Assembly (NCBI GenBank): GCA_003575245.1
Contig: NMQN01000869.1
Coordinates: 1-13,490 of the forward strand
Origin: Candidatus Atribacteria bacterium 1244-E10-H5-B2
GTDB lineage: Bacteria; Atribacterota; JS1; SB-45; 34-128
Reading direction: 5' to 3'
Length of the DNA: 13,490 nucleotides
Part shown: piece by piece, positions 11,578 to 13,490 of the stretch
Position numbering within the stretch: the stretch's first letter is position 1
How the letters are laid out: each line of letters starts with the position of its first letter
Position numbers and translations under genes: made by a program
The notes under the pieces: model-generated
Told to the model about the DNA's origin: nothing
The model's database searches: none
Seen by the model: only the letters and a program-made list of their open reading frames with translations

Positions 11578-13490
11578 TTACAATACTTCAAAAATAATAG
11601 TCTTTATTTCTTTTGGTTTAAGCGCTATTTCAACTCCATCATTATAGGGCAATTCTTCCCTATAACTTTCATCCAATCTACCAAAGTAAACCTTGTGTAC
11701 ATTAAATCCTAATTTAATCTTTCCAGTGGTCTCTCTATTAGTAGGATTATAAATCCTGACTACCAATTTATCTCCAAACTCATTCTTTTTAATGGCACTA
11801 ATCTCTAAATACTTACCTTCTAATTGAATAAAACTACAGCTACTCGGTAGATTTCCAGATTGATTTTCTAATTGTCTGGTTAATATTTTTGTCTTATACT
11901 GCTTTGTCTTCTGAGAAATACAAGCATCATCCCAATTACCCTGATGAGGTATGAGAGCATATAAGAAAATATTTTCACCTAAACATTGTGCTTCTGGGGT
12001 GGCAAATGAAGGACCAGCATTCCCCCTTTTATATTCCAGATCCCCCCGGGATAACCAACCTACACATCGGAGTAAAGTTAAAGCTATGCTATTATTCTCA
12101 GGTATTATCTCGTACTCAGGTAGTCCTCGATTTAGTACAGCCAGTCCATATTTACCATCATTAATATCTATGAATCCTGAATTATGAGCAGTTTTATAAG
12201 CTTTTTCTTTCCAGCCTTCACTATCAGGTATATTGATGAAACGTTTTGCTACATCAAAGTGACCTTCAGCGTAAACATAATTGCTTTTAATAGCTGTGGG
12301 AAATTCTACTTGTAAACGATGATCACAGACTCTGTTATCAAATTTAGTTTTAAATTCTATTCTCTGAACTTCGCTAAATAATTTTATTTCAGATTCAATA
12401 GGACACTCTACCTTCTTATCTTCTCGAGATTTTCTATCAGATTTTAATCCGACTGGCAACATCATCTTCCCAGATACTTTTAAGATGACTTCAGAGGGAC
12501 CCACATCCTGAATGCCAATATTATCCAATCGGCTAACTATTATTTCATCATTCAAAGGTGGAGAATAAGTATATTCATCTCCTGCATCTCCCCCGTCTAC
12601 AAATCTATAGCAATTTTTAAAAACTTTATTATTTAATTTGTCTATAATGGTTACAGTTCCGTTAGCTTCTTCAGCGATTACCTTATAATATTTATTCTCA
12701 ATGTAATCTCTACCGGCTCTTATATCAGTCTCGTATTCTTTAGAGGTCCTTAAATCATTAATTGTCTTAATAGTAAAAGTTTTATAACCACAGGCAGGAA
12801 TATCTTCAGCAGTAAAAGATATATCAGCATAATTTACTTCTAGAGGCTGGGGAGATTTAAAAGGATTAAAAATAATTTTATAATCTAAGCCATGCCCTTT
12901 TAATTGATAAGGAATCTCCTCTCCTTCTGTAGTTAAAACCTTTACCCGGTTTAAGTTAATCTCTTTGGGGAATTTAATTCTTACCTCTACATTCTCATCT
13001 ATAGAATAAGGCAGAGGGTTGAAGACCACGAGGACCAATTCATCTTTGTTTAAATAATCGATCTTAATCTTATCAGTAATATAATCTAAACTTTTATTGA
13101 TTACTTCTTGGGCAATCTGTTTGCACCAATCAAAGCGGGTCATCATCTCTTTATGTACCTGATCAATACTGCAACCACAGATACTATCATGGGGGTGATT
13201 CTTTAATAACCATTTCCAGCTGGTCCAGATTAAATTCTGGGGATAATTATTGCCTAACAGCCAGGCCAGAGAGGCGGTCGGTTCAGCCCAATCCTCTAAA
13301 AGGGTCTCACACTTTTCATTGGCTTGTTTGATATACATCCTGGATGAATATACACTCTGTAAAATCGAGGCATCTTTGCCCGATCTGAATTCACCGGTGA
13401 CTTTATTAAGATTAGGCTTTACAGTCTCTTTAGCATAATCTATATATTCTTTTAAGTTCCCTTGTTTTATCTTGATATCGCTAAAGCATT
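11578..13490 (-). CDS. GH38 alpha-mannosidase, C-terminal 636 residues (5' end beyond right edge)
   Basis: Glycoside hydrolase that removes alpha-linked mannose. The frame stays open from the first internal ATG (13338) to the window edge, so the true start lies outside. The first visible codons read GEFRSGKDASILQSVYSSRMYIKQAN (given in two parts: GEFRSGKDASI, then LQSVYSSRMYIKQAN), the end of the catalytic barrel and start of the helical bundle. His100-Asp101 of the visible part (HPHDSICGCSIDQVHKEM) supplies the zinc-binding histidine of bacterial GH38 enzymes. The long beta-rich C-terminal part follows (about 170-636). The nucleophile Asp lies in the missing N-terminal part. No signal peptide can be assessed. 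It precedes the inositol genes but is 737 nt away with a promoter region between, so it may be a separate transcript. Substrate linkage is not readable. Confidence 0.9.
   Translation of the reverse strand, partial: CFSDIKIKQGNLKEYIDYAKETVKPNLNKVTGEFRSGKDASILQSVYSSRMYIKQANEKCETLLEDWAEPTASLAWLLGNNYPQNLIWTSWKWLLKNHPHDSICGCSIDQVHKEMMTRFDWCKQIAQEVINKSLDYITDKIKIDYLNKDELVLVVFNPLPYSIDENVEVRIKFPKEINLNRVKVLTTEGEEIPYQLKGHGLDYKIIFNPFKSPQPLEVNYADISFTAEDIPACGYKTFTIKTINDLRTSKEYETDIRAGRDYIENKYYKVIAEEANGTVTIIDKLNNKVFKNCYRFVDGGDAGDEYTYSPPLNDEIIVSRLDNIGIQDVGPSEVILKVSGKMMLPVGLKSDRKSREDKKVECPIESEIKLFSEVQRIEFKTKFDNRVCDHRLQVEFPTAIKSNYVYAEGHFDVAKRFINIPDSEGWKEKAYKTAHNSGFIDINDGKYGLAVLNRGLPEYEIIPENNSIALTLLRCVGWLSRGDLEYKRGNAGPSFATPEAQCLGENIFLYALIPHQGNWDDACISQKTKQYKTKILTRQLENQSGNLPSSCSFIQLEGKYLEISAIKKNEFGDKLVVRIYNPTNRETTGKIKLGFNVHKVYFGRLDESYREELPYNDGVEIALKPKEIKTIIFEVL

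Noticed and set aside
1..13490. CRISPR arrays, insertion sequences, phage genes
   Set aside because: No regularly spaced direct repeats, transposase motifs or phage genes were seen on either strand.

Overview
The window is a low-GC, densely packed, one-direction stretch in which every supported gene lies on the minus strand. Start sites mostly carry strong Shine-Dalgarno sequences. The gene types (TAXI-type TRAP receptor, sugar-acid catabolism, Thermotoga-like inositol enzymes, GH38 mannosidase) suggest an anaerobic, carbohydrate-fermenting bacterium. Atribacterota, Thermotogota or a deep Firmicutes-type lineage would all fit; the sequence alone does not decide between them.

Reading in the direction of transcription (right to left): the window opens inside a GH38 alpha-mannosidase (11578-13490, 5' end outside). 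A 737-base gene-free region follows (10841-11577). It holds two LacI-type operators with central CpG, a promoter candidate and a long leader with dyad symmetry. Next comes the relic of a CUT2-type sugar-binding protein (10595-10840), cut off after about 80 residues. Then a hydroxypyruvate-isomerase-like TIM barrel, iolG (inositol 2-dehydrogenase), a LacI-family regulator, iolM (scyllo-inosose 3-dehydrogenase) and iolN (3-dehydro-scyllo-inosose hydrolase, creatininase fold) follow. Together iolG-iolM-iolN are the core of the non-classical inositol route known from Thermotoga maritima, which opens the ring by hydrolysis and delivers a 5-keto-hexonate.

About 880 bases then separate iolN from the second gene block. 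They hold a mosaic of short palindromes and heptamer repeats (4817-5223), an AT-rich stretch, a promoter with perfect consensus hexamers (4570-4599) and the N-terminal helix-turn-helix relic of an IclR-family regulator (4366-4509).

The second block is a sugar-acid operon: KDPG aldolase fused to a VOC domain, KDG kinase, a D-2-hydroxyacid dehydrogenase, a short-chain dehydrogenase, and the start of a TAXI-family TRAP receptor that runs off the left edge.

Functionally the two blocks connect. IolG, IolM and IolN would convert inositol to 5-keto-L-gluconate. An epimerase (possibly the TIM-barrel protein), a hexuronate reductase (possibly the SDR) and a dehydratase (not seen here) would lead to 2-keto-3-deoxygluconate, which KdgK and the aldolase split to pyruvate and glyceraldehyde 3-phosphate. 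Each block also carries a truncated gene whose 5' end and leader survive: one a transporter receptor, the other a regulator. This suggests recent deletions that kept the promoters.
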